DNA of 64,000 nt, taken from Bacteroidaceae bacterium. Lineage in GTDB: Bacteria; Bacteroidota; Bacteroidia; Bacteroidales; Bacteroidaceae. Below the pieces are notes generated by a model. It saw only the letters and a list, made by a program, of their open reading frames with translations, ran no database searches and was not told the origin of the DNA. Within the stretch, counting starts at the first letter, position 1. The number at the start of each line of letters is the position of its first letter. Positions 1 through 7,332 of the stretch are shown here, piece after piece. The DNA is taken from positions 45,052 to 109,051 of the forward strand of contig JAFXEF010000018.1 in assembly GCA_017520935.1 (NCBI GenBank). Reading direction: 5' to 3'. The position numbers were made by a program, and so were the translations under genes.

Positions 1-112
1 TGACGGGTTCCACTTCCGCGATAGTCCGCTGAACATCTTGCGCAGAAACATGACTTGCAGTTGTCAGCATGGCTGCCATGCAACCGAAGATAACCAGTTG
101 GCGTATTGTCAT
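1..112 (-). CDS. N-terminus of an exported protein, cut by the window edge
   Basis: Only the first 37 codons are present; the gene continues beyond base 1. The start is a basic residue (MTIRQ) followed by a hydrophobic stretch and an AxA-like site (HVSA before QDVQ), so this reads as a signal peptide. An alternative is a lipobox-like IFGC at Cys11. A near-consensus -7 box (TTACTTTG on the minus strand) lies at 141-148. No family can be named from so little mature sequence. It is transcribed in the same direction as tdh but sits downstream of the tdh terminator, so it is probably a separate unit. Confidence 0.6.
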   Translation of the reverse strand, partial: MTIRQLVIFGCMAAMLTTASHVSAQDVQRTIAEVEPV

Positions 113-250
113 AGTATTTGCTATATATAGGAATATATTGCAAAGTAAATAAAAAAAGTTGAATATTCCATTATTCTATACGGAAAACAGCCATCGGTCT
201 ACAATAGTGCGCATGGTGATAGGTATATGTAAAAAGGATGAGTGCGTGAG

Positions 251-286
251 GTATAAAAAGGAGGGACCTCACGAAGAAATCCCTCC
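251..286 (-). terminator. Rho-independent terminator after tdh
   Basis: On the minus strand GGAGGGA (280-286) and TCCCTCC (260-266) form a 7-bp stem with a 13-nt loop, followed by a T run (complement of aaaaa at 255-259). It lies about 25 bases beyond the tdh stop codon. Confidence 0.75.
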
Positions 287-311
287 CTGTGGTGTGATTG
301 GAGTTGTTAGA

Positions 312-1337
312 TTAGTTCCACTCGAGCACTACCTTGCCGCACTGGCCTGACTCCATCACGTCGAAGCCCTTCTGGAAGTCGGCGATGGGGAAGTGGTGGG
401 TGATTACGGGTGAGAGGTCGAGGCCCGAGATGAGCATCTGCTCCATCTTGTACCAAGTCTCCCACATCTCACGGCCATAGATACCCTTGATGGTGAGTGC
501 CTTGAAGATGATCTCGCTCCAGTCAACCGTGGTGGTAGGAGGCAGGATACCGAGCTGGGCAATCTTGGAGCCGTTATACATCTTGGCCACCATCTCGCGG
601 AAGGCCACGGGAGCGCCTGACATCTCAAGACCTACGTCGAAGCCGCGGATGCCGAGCTGGTCCATAGCGCCCTGTACGGTCTCGCCCTTAGAGGCATTGA
701 CGGTGCAGGTAGCACCCATCTTCTTGGCTATCTCGAGGCGGTAGTCGCTAAGGTCTGTAACCACAATGTTCTTGGCACCGGCAAACTTGGCGATGGCGGT
801 AGCCATAGTGCCGATGAGACCTGCACCTGTGATGAGCACGTCCTCGCCGAGAAGCGGGAAGGAGAGTGCAGTATGGGTTGCGTTGCCGAAGGGATCCATG
901 ATGGCGGCCATGTCGTCAGAGATACGGTCATCGAGCTTCACCACATTTGACTCGGGAATGCTGAGATACTCGGCAAAGGCTCCATCGCGGTTGACACCCA
1001 CACCAATGCTGTTCTCGCAGATATGCTGCAGGCCACGGCGGCAGTTGCGGCAGTGTCCGCAAGCGATATGCCCCTCGCCAGTCACACGGTCGCCAACCTT
1101 GATGTTGCGCACACCAGGGCCTACCTCGGCTACCACACCTACATACTCGTGACCGATAGTCATGGGAGTCTTGATGGTCTTCTGGCTCCACTCATCCCAC
1201 TTGTAGATGTGCAGGTCGGTACCGCAGATGGCGGTCTTCTTGATTTTGATGAGCACATCGTTCACACCCACTGCGGGCATGGGAACGTCTTCCATCCAAA
1301 TGCCCTTTCCGGGCTCTTTCTTCACTAACGCTTTCAT
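312..1337 (-). CDS. tdh: L-threonine 3-dehydrogenase
   Basis: This cytoplasmic zinc-dependent medium-chain dehydrogenase oxidises L-threonine to 2-amino-3-ketobutyrate with NAD+. Catalytic zinc ligands are visible as Cys38 (ICGTD) and His63-Glu64 (GHEYVG). The structural-zinc cysteines are 93, 96, 99 and 107, and the Rossmann glycine motif GAGLIG is at 171-176. I chose the ATG at 1337 (MKALVKKE) over an upstream in-frame start because it gives 341 residues, the same length as E. coli Tdh. No kbl (2-amino-3-ketobutyrate CoA ligase) gene is adjacent, so the pathway partner must lie elsewhere or be replaced. It appears to be a single-gene unit with its own -7 box at 1377-1384 and a terminator at 251-286. 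Confidence 0.95.
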   Translation of the reverse strand: MKALVKKEPGKGIWMEDVPMPAVGVNDVLIKIKKTAICGTDLHIYKWDEWSQKTIKTPMTIGHEYVGVVAEVGPGVRNIKVGDRVTGEGHIACGHCRNCRRGLQHICENSIGVGVNRDGAFAEYLSIPESNVVKLDDRISDDMAAIMDPFGNATHTALSFPLLGEDVLITGAGLIGTMATAIAKFAGAKNIVVTDLSDYRLEIAKKMGATCTVNASKGETVQGAMDQLGIRGFDVGLEMSGAPVAFREMVAKMYNGSKIAQLGILPPTTTVDWSEIIFKALTIKGIYGREMWETWYKMEQMLISGLDLSPVITHHFPIADFQKGFDVMESGQCGKVVLEWN

Positions 1338-1376
1338 TTTGTGTGTACTATTTAGTAATGTAACATATATCTGCTG

Positions 1377-1384
1377 CAAAGATA
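1377..1384 (-). promoter_or_regulatory. Bacteroidetes-type -7 box for tdh
   Basis: The minus strand reads TATCTTTG, matching the TAnnTTTG consensus of Bacteroidetes primary-sigma promoters, about 40 bases before the tdh start. No clear TTTG is seen 19-21 bases further upstream. Confidence 0.55.
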
Positions 1385-2128
1385 CTTTTTTATTGGATAT
1401 ATTGAGCTGTTATGACGAAAAATATTACGAAAAAGAGAGTGTGTAGCGAGCCACATGCCCGACGACACATCCTAAAGCGGCCAAACAGAATCGTCGGTTT
1501 CATGGCGATTAAGCCTCTATTCTTATCTGGGCAGATTATTTTCACACATTACCGAACATGCAAAGATATAGCTTTCCCACATATCCGCCAACGGCTGTCC
1601 AGCCAATTCCGCCTATCTGCGGACAGCTTACGGCAGCCGATTTTCCCCTGTAAAGGAGGCGATTTTTGTTTCTACGCGATGAAAATTTTGTTTTATCGCG
1701 TAGAAACAAAATTTTCTTCGTGAGGCTGTTTTTCTTCAATGCCATCTGTTTGTCCGGCAATACCGACATACTGTTGCTTTCCGATACTCTATTTGTTGCC
1801 AATTCCAACTAAACTTAGAAAGAAATCAAAACCAAATACGGACTACACACCTTTGACCGCCTAAGAGCCAATATGCAAGTCGTGGTTATTCGGGAGAAGT
1901 CGTTTTTTTTGGGGGGGGAGCATAATAAACAGGCTGGAGGAATATGACACGTAAGCTATACGAATCTTGATTATTCTATTCAGATTAAAATCATTCAGCA
2001 GAAATCTCAATAGAAGAATACCCTCCCTTCTTCTTGCCACTCTGCGCAATGCGTTGGTTGTTAGCCAGAATAGAAGGTATTTAAATCTCCATACCGTTAT
2101 TTTTAGAGCTGGATATGGGACTTCCTAC
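1385..2128. other. Long intergenic stretch without a supportable gene
   Basis: About 740 bases between tdh and the C5 methyltransferase gene hold no reading frame that resembles a protein family. What can be seen is one strong hairpin (1664-1711), a weaker CTGTCC/GGACAG inverted repeat near 1595-1625, and a T-run plus G8 homopolymer near 1905-1918. The 3' ends of neighbouring minus-strand genes are not marked by an obvious terminator here. It is probably decayed DNA bordering the acquired restriction-modification pair. Confidence 0.5.
1664..1711. repeat. 17-bp perfect inverted repeat (hairpin)
   Basis: The left arm TTTTGTTTCTACGCGAT (1664-1680) and its exact complement at 1695-1711 are separated by 14 bases. 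The loop itself contains AAAATTTTG, so alternative pairings are possible. It is not next to the end of any gene I can support, so a terminator role is doubtful. The GTTTCTACGCGAT core looks like a dispersed intergenic repeat. Confidence 0.7.
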
Positions 2129-3106
2129 TCACATTTGTGCGGAATAAGCTACCCCCATAGCATCTCTCATATTCCATTGTGCAAAATTTATTTTTTGCTG
2201 ACGACATAAAGTTGGATTCTCGATGAACTTCTTGATAGACTTTGCCACATATGCAGCAAGGTTTACGGGTACAGCATTGCCTATCATTTGTTCGACATCC
2301 GTCTTGCTGCCTATGAAATGGAAATCCTGTGGAAAAGTTTGTATATAACTACGCTCTATTGATGTAAGAGGACGTATACCATCTTTGGTTTTTACAGGGT
2401 CATTATTATGGATTTTATACCCATCGGGCATAGGTCTGTTGACTCCTCTAATCGTCGGGCTTGGTTCGTCAATGCTGAAAATTCCACGACGGACATAGCT
2501 TCTGGGATGGCGATAGTAATACTCTATCCCTAAAGTATCGCCTAAATAGTCACGCACTGTCATAGGTTTCACGGACAAGTTTTCCGTTATGAATGAATCC
2601 AAGAATCCGTCTTGTTCATTCAATTTGCCTATAAGAAAGAATCTTTTTCGCTTTTGAGGAACCCCACAATAACTGGCATCAAGCACATGTTGCGACAATC
2701 CATAGCCTGCTTGCTTAAATATATGTTTAGCTTCAACCAATTTGTTTGTCTTGAGAATGCGTGAAACATTTTCCATTACAAACCATGCTGGTCTTACAAT
2801 ACTGACAATTTCCGCAAAATTGATGGTCAAGTCGCCACGGCCGTTATCTTCATCCCTTTTCCCGGCCGATGAAAAGTCTTGGCATGGCGGCCCTCCTATG
2901 ATCATGTCCGGTTGATGGGAGGAAATCTCATCCGAAGATTCTTTAACCTTACTCAAATCCAATTCTCCGACATGATGATTGAAATTGTTGCGGTAAACAT
3001 TTAACGCAACAGGCCACTTGTCATAAGCGGCAACAATTTCAAAACCTATATTCTGAAATCCGAGGCTTAAACCTCCACATCCACAAAACAAATCGACTAC
3101 TCTCAT
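2129..3106 (-). CDS. DNA (cytosine-5) methyltransferase of a Type II restriction-modification pair
   Basis: The enzyme transfers methyl groups from SAM to C5 of cytosine in a specific DNA site. Motif order is classical: motif I DLFCGCGG (5-12), motif IV GGPPCQ with nucleophile Cys75, motif VI ENV (112-114), motif VIII QKRKR (151-155), then a target-recognition region and a C-terminal GNAVPVNLA motif X. At 325 residues it is a normal-size single-domain enzyme. Its ATG overlaps the stop of the upstream nuclease gene by four bases, so the two are translated together, nuclease first. The region is visibly AT-richer than tdh and the helicase gene, which suggests horizontal acquisition. Recognition site is not readable from sequence; a GRCGYC-type site would follow if the partner is a true HindVP relative. 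Confidence 0.93.
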   Translation of the reverse strand: MRVVDLFCGCGGLSLGFQNIGFEIVAAYDKWPVALNVYRNNFNHHVGELDLSKVKESSDEISSHQPDMIIGGPPCQDFSSAGKRDEDNGRGDLTINFAEIVSIVRPAWFVMENVSRILKTNKLVEAKHIFKQAGYGLSQHVLDASYCGVPQKRKRFFLIGKLNEQDGFLDSFITENLSVKPMTVRDYLGDTLGIEYYYRHPRSYVRRGIFSIDEPSPTIRGVNRPMPDGYKIHNNDPVKTKDGIRPLTSIERSYIQTFPQDFHFIGSKTDVEQMIGNAVPVNLAAYVAKSIKKFIENPTLCRQQKINFAQWNMRDAMGVAYSAQM

Positions 3107-4185
3107 GGCTGTTCCTCCTCAAATAAGTCTGGTGTATTTACAATCATTGCGTCAAAGCGTCTTTCCGGACTAAGGAAATTCTGTCCTCCACCAAGAATAA
3201 TGTGTTTTATTTCATTTTTGCCAATGCGAGGATGCGTCAACTCTTTGCTTTTCAAGAAATCGTATGAACGAGAACCAGGCATTGAAAATGCCTTATCATT
3301 GGCCGTTCCGTAAGATTGATTCTTGATAATTGTAATATAGTCAAACTGTCCGTAAGTAACATAATCGAATAGCATTTTGTATATCCAAATAACAGTACGC
3401 TGGAAACGGTTGATGTCCATTTCTGTATATACCGTATCGATACACATCTTAATAACTGCAATATCAGACCATACGAAAGCATCGAGGCAATCGTCTGTAA
3501 GGCGCAAATTCTTTCCGTTGGTTTTCCATACAGGCTGTATAATCAACGGTGATTGATGATTGGTCATGTCGCACATTATACGAATTACAGCATCACGAAT
3601 GGCTGTATAATGAGGAGCAACCTCTTCTATCATTTCCCAATGTGTTATGTATGGGACACCGCTCAATAAGGTTCTCAACTTTTGCTTTCCTCTATCGTTA
3701 GAATAATGACTACAGATACTACATGCTACAAAACAGATTGTAGGGGGACGTACAACTATTTCACAACTATATTTATCTTCAGTCAAATCCTTAGTAGTAT
3801 TATCTGGCAATGCTGTAAGCTTTACTTCAAATCCCCGCAAAGGGTTATTTGTATGGCGGTTACTTAACACCAAGTCTATACGTTCGCTTTTTCCTGTATA
3901 GAATTTGTTGTAAGGAAAATAATTGGATTCAAAGCCATAATACAAATCATCAGAAAGAGGGTCTATACCAAACAAATCAGTACCACAGATTGTTTTGTGA
4001 ACGATATTCTGTTTCTTGTCCAAGCAAATATACACAGGTAAAATGCCTTTTGATGACATATAGGCAATTAGAGATGCTGGGAAAGAACTGTTGAATTGAT
4101 TCTTGCCCCATGTCTTTTCCTTTGTGTAATCACGGTTGGAATGTCTTTGTCCAAATAATCCTGGTAATATAGTCTGTTCGCTCAT
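3103..4185 (-). CDS. Type II restriction endonuclease, HindVP-like
   Basis: The N-terminal segment NRDYTKEKTWGKNQFNSSF (17-35) is the pattern I associate with the HindVP restriction endonuclease family. A PD-(D/E)XK-type active site is visible as Asp104 (ERIDLV) and Glu120-Val-Lys122 (GFEVKL). It should cut unmodified DNA at the sequence protected by the overlapping C5 methyltransferase gene; family members are reported to recognise GRCGYC, but the site here is inferred. It is the first gene of the two-gene operon, with a -7 box 23 bases upstream. Family assignment rests on motif recall, the nuclease role on both the motif and the gene pairing. Confidence 0.7.
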   Translation of the reverse strand: MSEQTILPGLFGQRHSNRDYTKEKTWGKNQFNSSFPASLIAYMSSKGILPVYICLDKKQNIVHKTICGTDLFGIDPLSDDLYYGFESNYFPYNKFYTGKSERIDLVLSNRHTNNPLRGFEVKLTALPDNTTKDLTEDKYSCEIVVRPPTICFVACSICSHYSNDRGKQKLRTLLSGVPYITHWEMIEEVAPHYTAIRDAVIRIMCDMTNHQSPLIIQPVWKTNGKNLRLTDDCLDAFVWSDIAVIKMCIDTVYTEMDINRFQRTVIWIYKMLFDYVTYGQFDYITIIKNQSYGTANDKAFSMPGSRSYDFLKSKELTHPRIGKNEIKHIILGGGQNFLSPERRFDAMIVNTPDLFEEEQP

Positions 4186-4207
4186 ATATGGAAAACTTTA
4201 TTTTGTG

Positions 4208-4215
4208 CAAAGGTA
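4208..4215 (-). promoter_or_regulatory. -7 box for the restriction-modification operon
   Basis: The minus strand reads TACCTTTG (TAnnTTTG consensus) 23 bases before the nuclease start; no convincing -33 TTTG at the standard spacing. Confidence 0.5.
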
Positions 4216-4429
4216 CTCTTTTTCTATGAGAATCACTCAGAAACTATTTGCTTTTTCACTTGATAGGACAAGTAACAAGACATCAAATGGGATAAGAAGC
4301 ATGACAAGAACACGTCAACAACGGTCAAAAAAACTATTGGTCAATAAAGATTGTCCGCAAGAAGTCTATTTTTGTCCGTAAGCCTATTATCTTCTGAAAA
4401 TCAAGGTATTTCGAATTGTCCGCAAGAAG

Positions 4430-4467
4430 AAAATGTCCCGTTTTTTACGCAAAAAACGGGACATTTT
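4430..4467. repeat. 17-bp perfect hairpin with 4-nt loop
   Basis: AAAATGTCCCGTTTTTT (4430-4446), loop ACGC, then its exact complement at 4451-4467. The stem ends in A/T runs on both strands, so it could act as a bidirectional terminator between the restriction-modification promoter region and the element debris. Confidence 0.75.
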
Positions 4468-4487
4468 GAAGGCTATAAATAAAGAAC

Positions 4488-4526
4488 ACCCCTCAAGTAT
4501 GCTGCCTTTTGGCTCGCCTGAGGGGT
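4488..4526 (-). terminator. Terminator-like hairpin downstream of the topB remnant
   Basis: ACCCCTCA (4488-4495) pairs with TGAGGGGT (4519-4526). On the minus strand the hairpin is followed by TTCTTTATTT, consistent with termination of transcripts leaving the topB remnant. Confidence 0.5.
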
Positions 4527-4593
4527 TTATTGCTTGCAAAGTTACACATTATTCCCATTTCTGCAAATGCTTAATATGCTACGTTTCTGGTTC

Positions 4594-4622
4594 TGTCACA
4601 AATTTACCGCATATTTGTGACA
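4594..4622. repeat. TGTCACAAAT inverted repeat, with a decayed copy at 4734-4761
   Basis: TGTCACAAAT (4594-4603) and ATTTGTGACA (4613-4622) are perfect 10-bp arms with a 9-base spacer. A second, degenerate copy (TGTCACGAAT, spacer, ATTTGTGCA) lies at 4734-4761. Its left half contains the stop codon that ends the truncated topB frame. The pair may mark recombination sites at the element's broken end. Confidence 0.6.
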
Positions 4623-4743
4623 ACAGTACTAATTTCTTCCATCTTGCGGACCTCTACTTATTATCCAAATCCTTTCGTTTTCAGCAGTTTGTATTCTTGC
4701 GGTCCCTTTTCTGTGTCTTGTGGACCTTCGTTTTGTCACGAAT

Positions 4744-5028
4744 TTACAATAGATTTGTGCAAAATCTGTCGGCATCCGCCTTATAGCCCTTGTCGGTCTT
4801 GACCTGTCGGGGAACGAGGGTGAACACCTGCGGGATGATGGGCAGGTTCTCAGGGTGGGAACCTCTGATACCATATCCTTCGGGCAGAGCTGGCTGTACC
4901 AAATGCCCGAATGCCCAAGTGACGTTGTAGCCGTTACCGGTGAAGTAACCTTCCTCTCTTTCCGTTGCCCCTACGATACGGGCAATCTTTCTTGCCACGG
5001 ATGGCTTTTCTGCTATGATTGTCTTCAT
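4744..5028 (-). pseudogene. topB: 5' fragment of DNA topoisomerase III (topB), element debris
   Basis: The frame begins with the Type IA topoisomerase N-terminus MKTIIAEKPSVARKIA and continues through WAFGHLVQP (Toprim domain) to about KGYKADA. There the similarity stops, and a short unrelated tail ends at 4744. Complete enzymes of conjugative transposons are several hundred residues longer and include the catalytic tyrosine; here only 94 codons remain, so no topoisomerase activity is expected. It follows the DUF3945 remnant in the order typical for Bacteroidetes integrative conjugative elements. The break coincides with a degenerate copy of the TGTCACAAAT repeat. Confidence 0.85.
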
Positions 5029-5082
5029 TGTATTTTTCTTTTCGTTTTACGATTCTATTTTTGGATTTAGTGGTGGTGGGGA

Positions 5083-5574
5083 TTACATCTTCACGCCCTT
5101 GCTTCGCTTGGGCTGTTTCTGTTCGCCCAGTTTCTGCTCCTGATGCTGTTTCTTATCTTCAGGTGCAGTCTGTCCCTGCTTCAATGGCTCCTTAACGTGC
5201 TTAGTTGCTTCGTTGGTCTTGCCCTCGTTGTTCACGGCAATCTGCGTGCTGCTCTCGTTGGACGGTGCAACCTTCTGTGCAGTGTCGGGATTGTTGTTAT
5301 AGACATACGGGCGACCTGCTTCACGGTTGAACTTCAGGTACATCGTGGCTTCCTTACCCTGTGCATCAACGACCTTTTCAAGTTTCACGGTCTTTCCGGC
5401 TACATAGTCGGCTTTCTGCTGGTCATTGAACTCGACATTCTTCCATCTCTCGATAGGTTTTATTTCACCGTTCTTCAGCAACCGGGTTCTTCTGATGAAG
5501 AACAGAATCGAAAAATAGTTTCTCTGCATTGTCATACTTCCTCGTTTTTTTAGTGGCAAAAATACATTTGACAA
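5083..5574 (-). pseudogene. 3' fragment of a DUF3945 conjugative-element gene
   Basis: From about residue 29 onward (RTRLLKNGEIKPIERW) through the VAGKTVKLEKV and APSNESSTQIAVNNEGKTNE segments the protein matches the C-terminal portion of DUF3945 proteins. These are encoded just upstream of topB in Bacteroidetes conjugative transposons. The tail is lysine/glutamine rich and ends SKGVKM. The large N-terminal part of the family is missing, and the first ~28 residues are unrelated. I read it as a truncated remnant, though a short protein could still be made from the ATG at 5574 or 5535. It is directly upstream of the topB fragment on the same strand. Confidence 0.8.
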
Positions 5575-5720
5575 GCAAAAACATTGATATGCAAAATATT
5601 GTAAATCTGTGAAATATACTCCAATTCGGTGGAGATGTTTCTGGCGGATTTTTACTCCACCGATTTCGCAGGTGACATTTGCTCAAATTCGCAGTGAAAA
5701 GTGGATAGGGATAAAACAAA

Positions 5721-5752
5721 AATCCCTGATAACCGTTTGATTATCAGGAATT
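5721..5752 (-). terminator. Terminator downstream of tRNA-Lys
   Basis: On the minus strand AATTCCTGATAA and TTATCAGGGATT form a near-perfect 12-bp stem followed by TTTGTTTTAT. It starts 26 bases after the tRNA 3' end. Confidence 0.75.
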
Positions 5753-5778
5753 CTCTTCATTTTGCATTGATTGTTCAG

Positions 5779-5851
5779 TGATTCGCTTGGGGCTCGAACC
5801 CAAGACCCCATCCTTAAAAGGGATGTGCTCTACCTGCTGAGCTAGCGAATC
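5779..5851 (-). tRNA. tRNA-Lys (anticodon UUU)
   Basis: The minus strand folds as a standard tRNA: acceptor GATTCGC/GCGAATC, D-stem GCTC/GAGC, anticodon arm CATCC-CTTTTAA-GGATG giving anticodon TTT, and T-arm TTGGG-TTCGAGC-CCCAA. The discriminator is A at 5779 and CCA is not encoded. A consensus promoter lies at 5949-5979 and a terminator at 5721-5752. Its 3' end points toward the conjugative-element debris, so it may have been the insertion target. I found no second copy of the tRNA 3' end further along to prove this. Confidence 0.97.
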
Positions 5852-5948
5852 AACCTCTGTGCGGTTAAGCGGGTGAAAAACGATGTCAACGAGCGAATAA
5901 AACTTGTTTATTTGCAGCGAGTGCAACTCGTTCTCGCATTTTCGGGTG

Positions 5949-5979
5949 CAAAGGTAGGTATTTTTTGTATAACTGCAAA
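5949..5979 (-). promoter_or_regulatory. Promoter of tRNA-Lys
   Basis: On the minus strand a TTTG -33 element (5976-5979), exactly 19 bases, then TACCTTTG (5949-5956): a full match to the Bacteroidetes TTTG-N19-TAnnTTTG consensus, about 100 bases before the tRNA. Confidence 0.8.
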
Positions 5980-6001
5980 CTTTTTTGCGGCCTTTTTTGC
6001 C

Positions 6002-7129
6002 TTATCCCTCTTTTTCTTTTGCAGCAATCGTGGAGGTGGCAGTCCGTTGCCTCTCCTCGGCCTCCTGTTTGCGCAGGAACTGGCGATAGTATGAAAGTAT
6101 CAGTGAGGTGGCGGGCAGGGCGATAATCATACCTACCAATCCCAACAGGCTACCCCAAATGGAGAGCGAAAGGAGAATGACGGCAGGGTGCAGGCCTATA
6201 GCCTTGTTCATGATGCGCGGGATGAGAATGGTCTCCTGGATAATCTGCACCACCAGCATGACAATGCCGGCAGCTATGAGTATCCACCAGAAGTTTTCTC
6301 CCGTATTGGCAGCTTTCACCAAGGCAAGGAATATCATCGGGACGATAGAGGTTATCTGCAAATAGGGGACGATATTCAACATACCCACAAACAGTCCGAA
6401 ACCGATTGCCATGGGGAAGTCGATGATAAGGAATCCTATGCTGAAAAGGATACCTACGCAGAGCGCTATGAGTGACTGACCACGAAAATAGTTGCTCATG
6501 CTTTCCTCCACATCGTTGCAAAGCGTGACCACACGCTCACGATACTTCTCAGGGATGAGGCGTATCCAGCCACGTTCCAACGCCTCGTAGTCGTTGAGGA
6601 TGAAGAAGATGTACACTACCACCATGAAGGCCGCAACAACTATCCCCACCAGATTGAACGATTGGGCCACTACATTCCATATCTTGGGCAAGGCACCTTT
6701 GACCAGTTCACCTATACGCTCGACCGAGAAATAGGCCTCCACCTGTCGCATGTCGATGTGGTTGCGGATAAACTCATTGATGACATTGGGGATGGTGCTG
6801 TTGTTGTTGCCCGAGGTGAGATAATTGGCTACAAATTCCTTGAGCATCACAAACTCATCCACAATGGGAGGTATCACCGCGAAGCAGATGCCTACAATGA
6901 GTGCCACGAAGAGCAGCAACACGGTAAAGATGGAGAGTGCACGGCTCTTGAGCCTGAGCTTGTATTGGAAAAACTTCACTATCGGGTACACCAAATAGCA
7001 GAACAGCCAGGCGATGAGAAAAGGCAGTAATGCTCCACTCAGCCTATTGACGAGCAGATAGACGATGACACATCCACCGATAGCAATGAGCCCCCGGATG
7101 AAGCGGTCGAAAGTAATCTCTTTGTTCAT
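6002..7129 (-). CDS. AI-2E family transporter (PerM-like permease)
   Basis: A polytopic inner-membrane protein of 375 residues. The N-terminal pair of helices (FIRGLIAIGGCVIVYLLVN and the following PFLIAWLFCYLVYP), a central soluble segment around VERIGELVKGALPK and a C-terminal helix block containing PRIMNKAIGLHPAVILLSL match the AI-2E/PerM exporter family. I start at the ATG at 7129 (MNKEITF); longer in-frame extension upstream is polar and unlike the family. Substrate cannot be told from sequence; family names refer to autoinducer-2 export but members also include ion/proton antiporters. It is divergent from the DEAD-box helicase gene, with the intergenic region shared. Confidence 0.88.
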   Translation of the reverse strand: MNKEITFDRFIRGLIAIGGCVIVYLLVNRLSGALLPFLIAWLFCYLVYPIVKFFQYKLRLKSRALSIFTVLLLFVALIVGICFAVIPPIVDEFVMLKEFVANYLTSGNNNSTIPNVINEFIRNHIDMRQVEAYFSVERIGELVKGALPKIWNVVAQSFNLVGIVVAAFMVVVYIFFILNDYEALERGWIRLIPEKYRERVVTLCNDVEESMSNYFRGQSLIALCVGILFSIGFLIIDFPMAIGFGLFVGMLNIVPYLQITSIVPMIFLALVKAANTGENFWWILIAAGIVMLVVQIIQETILIPRIMNKAIGLHPAVILLSLSIWGSLLGLVGMIIALPATSLILSYYRQFLRKQEAEERQRTATSTIAAKEKEG

Positions 7130-7261
7130 AGCGGTTTTATTCGTTTGTTGACGTAGACCTGTTTGGTCGAACAAAAATAAACCATTCACATCAGACAAGC
7201 AAACAAATCGGGATATTTTCTTTTTCACCCAACCTCTACCAATCAGAAAAATCCGTGTAAT

Positions 7262-7293
7262 GTTGCATATCTCACCACCTTTGTTTACCTTTG
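7262..7293 (+). promoter_or_regulatory. Promoter of the DEAD-box helicase gene
   Basis: TACCTTTG (7286-7293) matches the TAnnTTTG -7 consensus, with GTTG (7262-7265) 20 bases upstream as a weak -33. The predicted transcript would start near 7300, a ~30-base leader before the ATG at 7333. Confidence 0.6.
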
Positions 7294-7332
7294 TTGATTG
7301 ATGAGTTTCAGTAGTTCAAGAACAGACACAAG

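Larger units (their letters stand above)
4352..4726. repeat. Mirror-ordered GTCCGCAAG repeats around hairpins
   Basis: Three copies of a TGTCCGCAAGAAG-like motif lie on the plus strand (4352-4364, 4373-4382 as TGTCCGTAAG, 4417-4429). Three lie on the minus strand (4641-4652, 4694-4706, 4715-4726 with a GTCCACAAG variant). Between the two groups are a 17-bp perfect hairpin, a terminator-like hairpin and a separate inverted repeat. The block starts just downstream of the truncated topB and has no coding potential. Confidence 0.65.

Noticed and set aside
159..350. Short plus-strand frame near the left edge
   Set aside because: Runs through the tdh terminator and into the tdh 3' end; no domain.
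5779..5851. Direct repeat of the tRNA-Lys 3' end as an attachment site
   Set aside because: No second copy found by eye between 1380 and 5778, so an att pair cannot be claimed.
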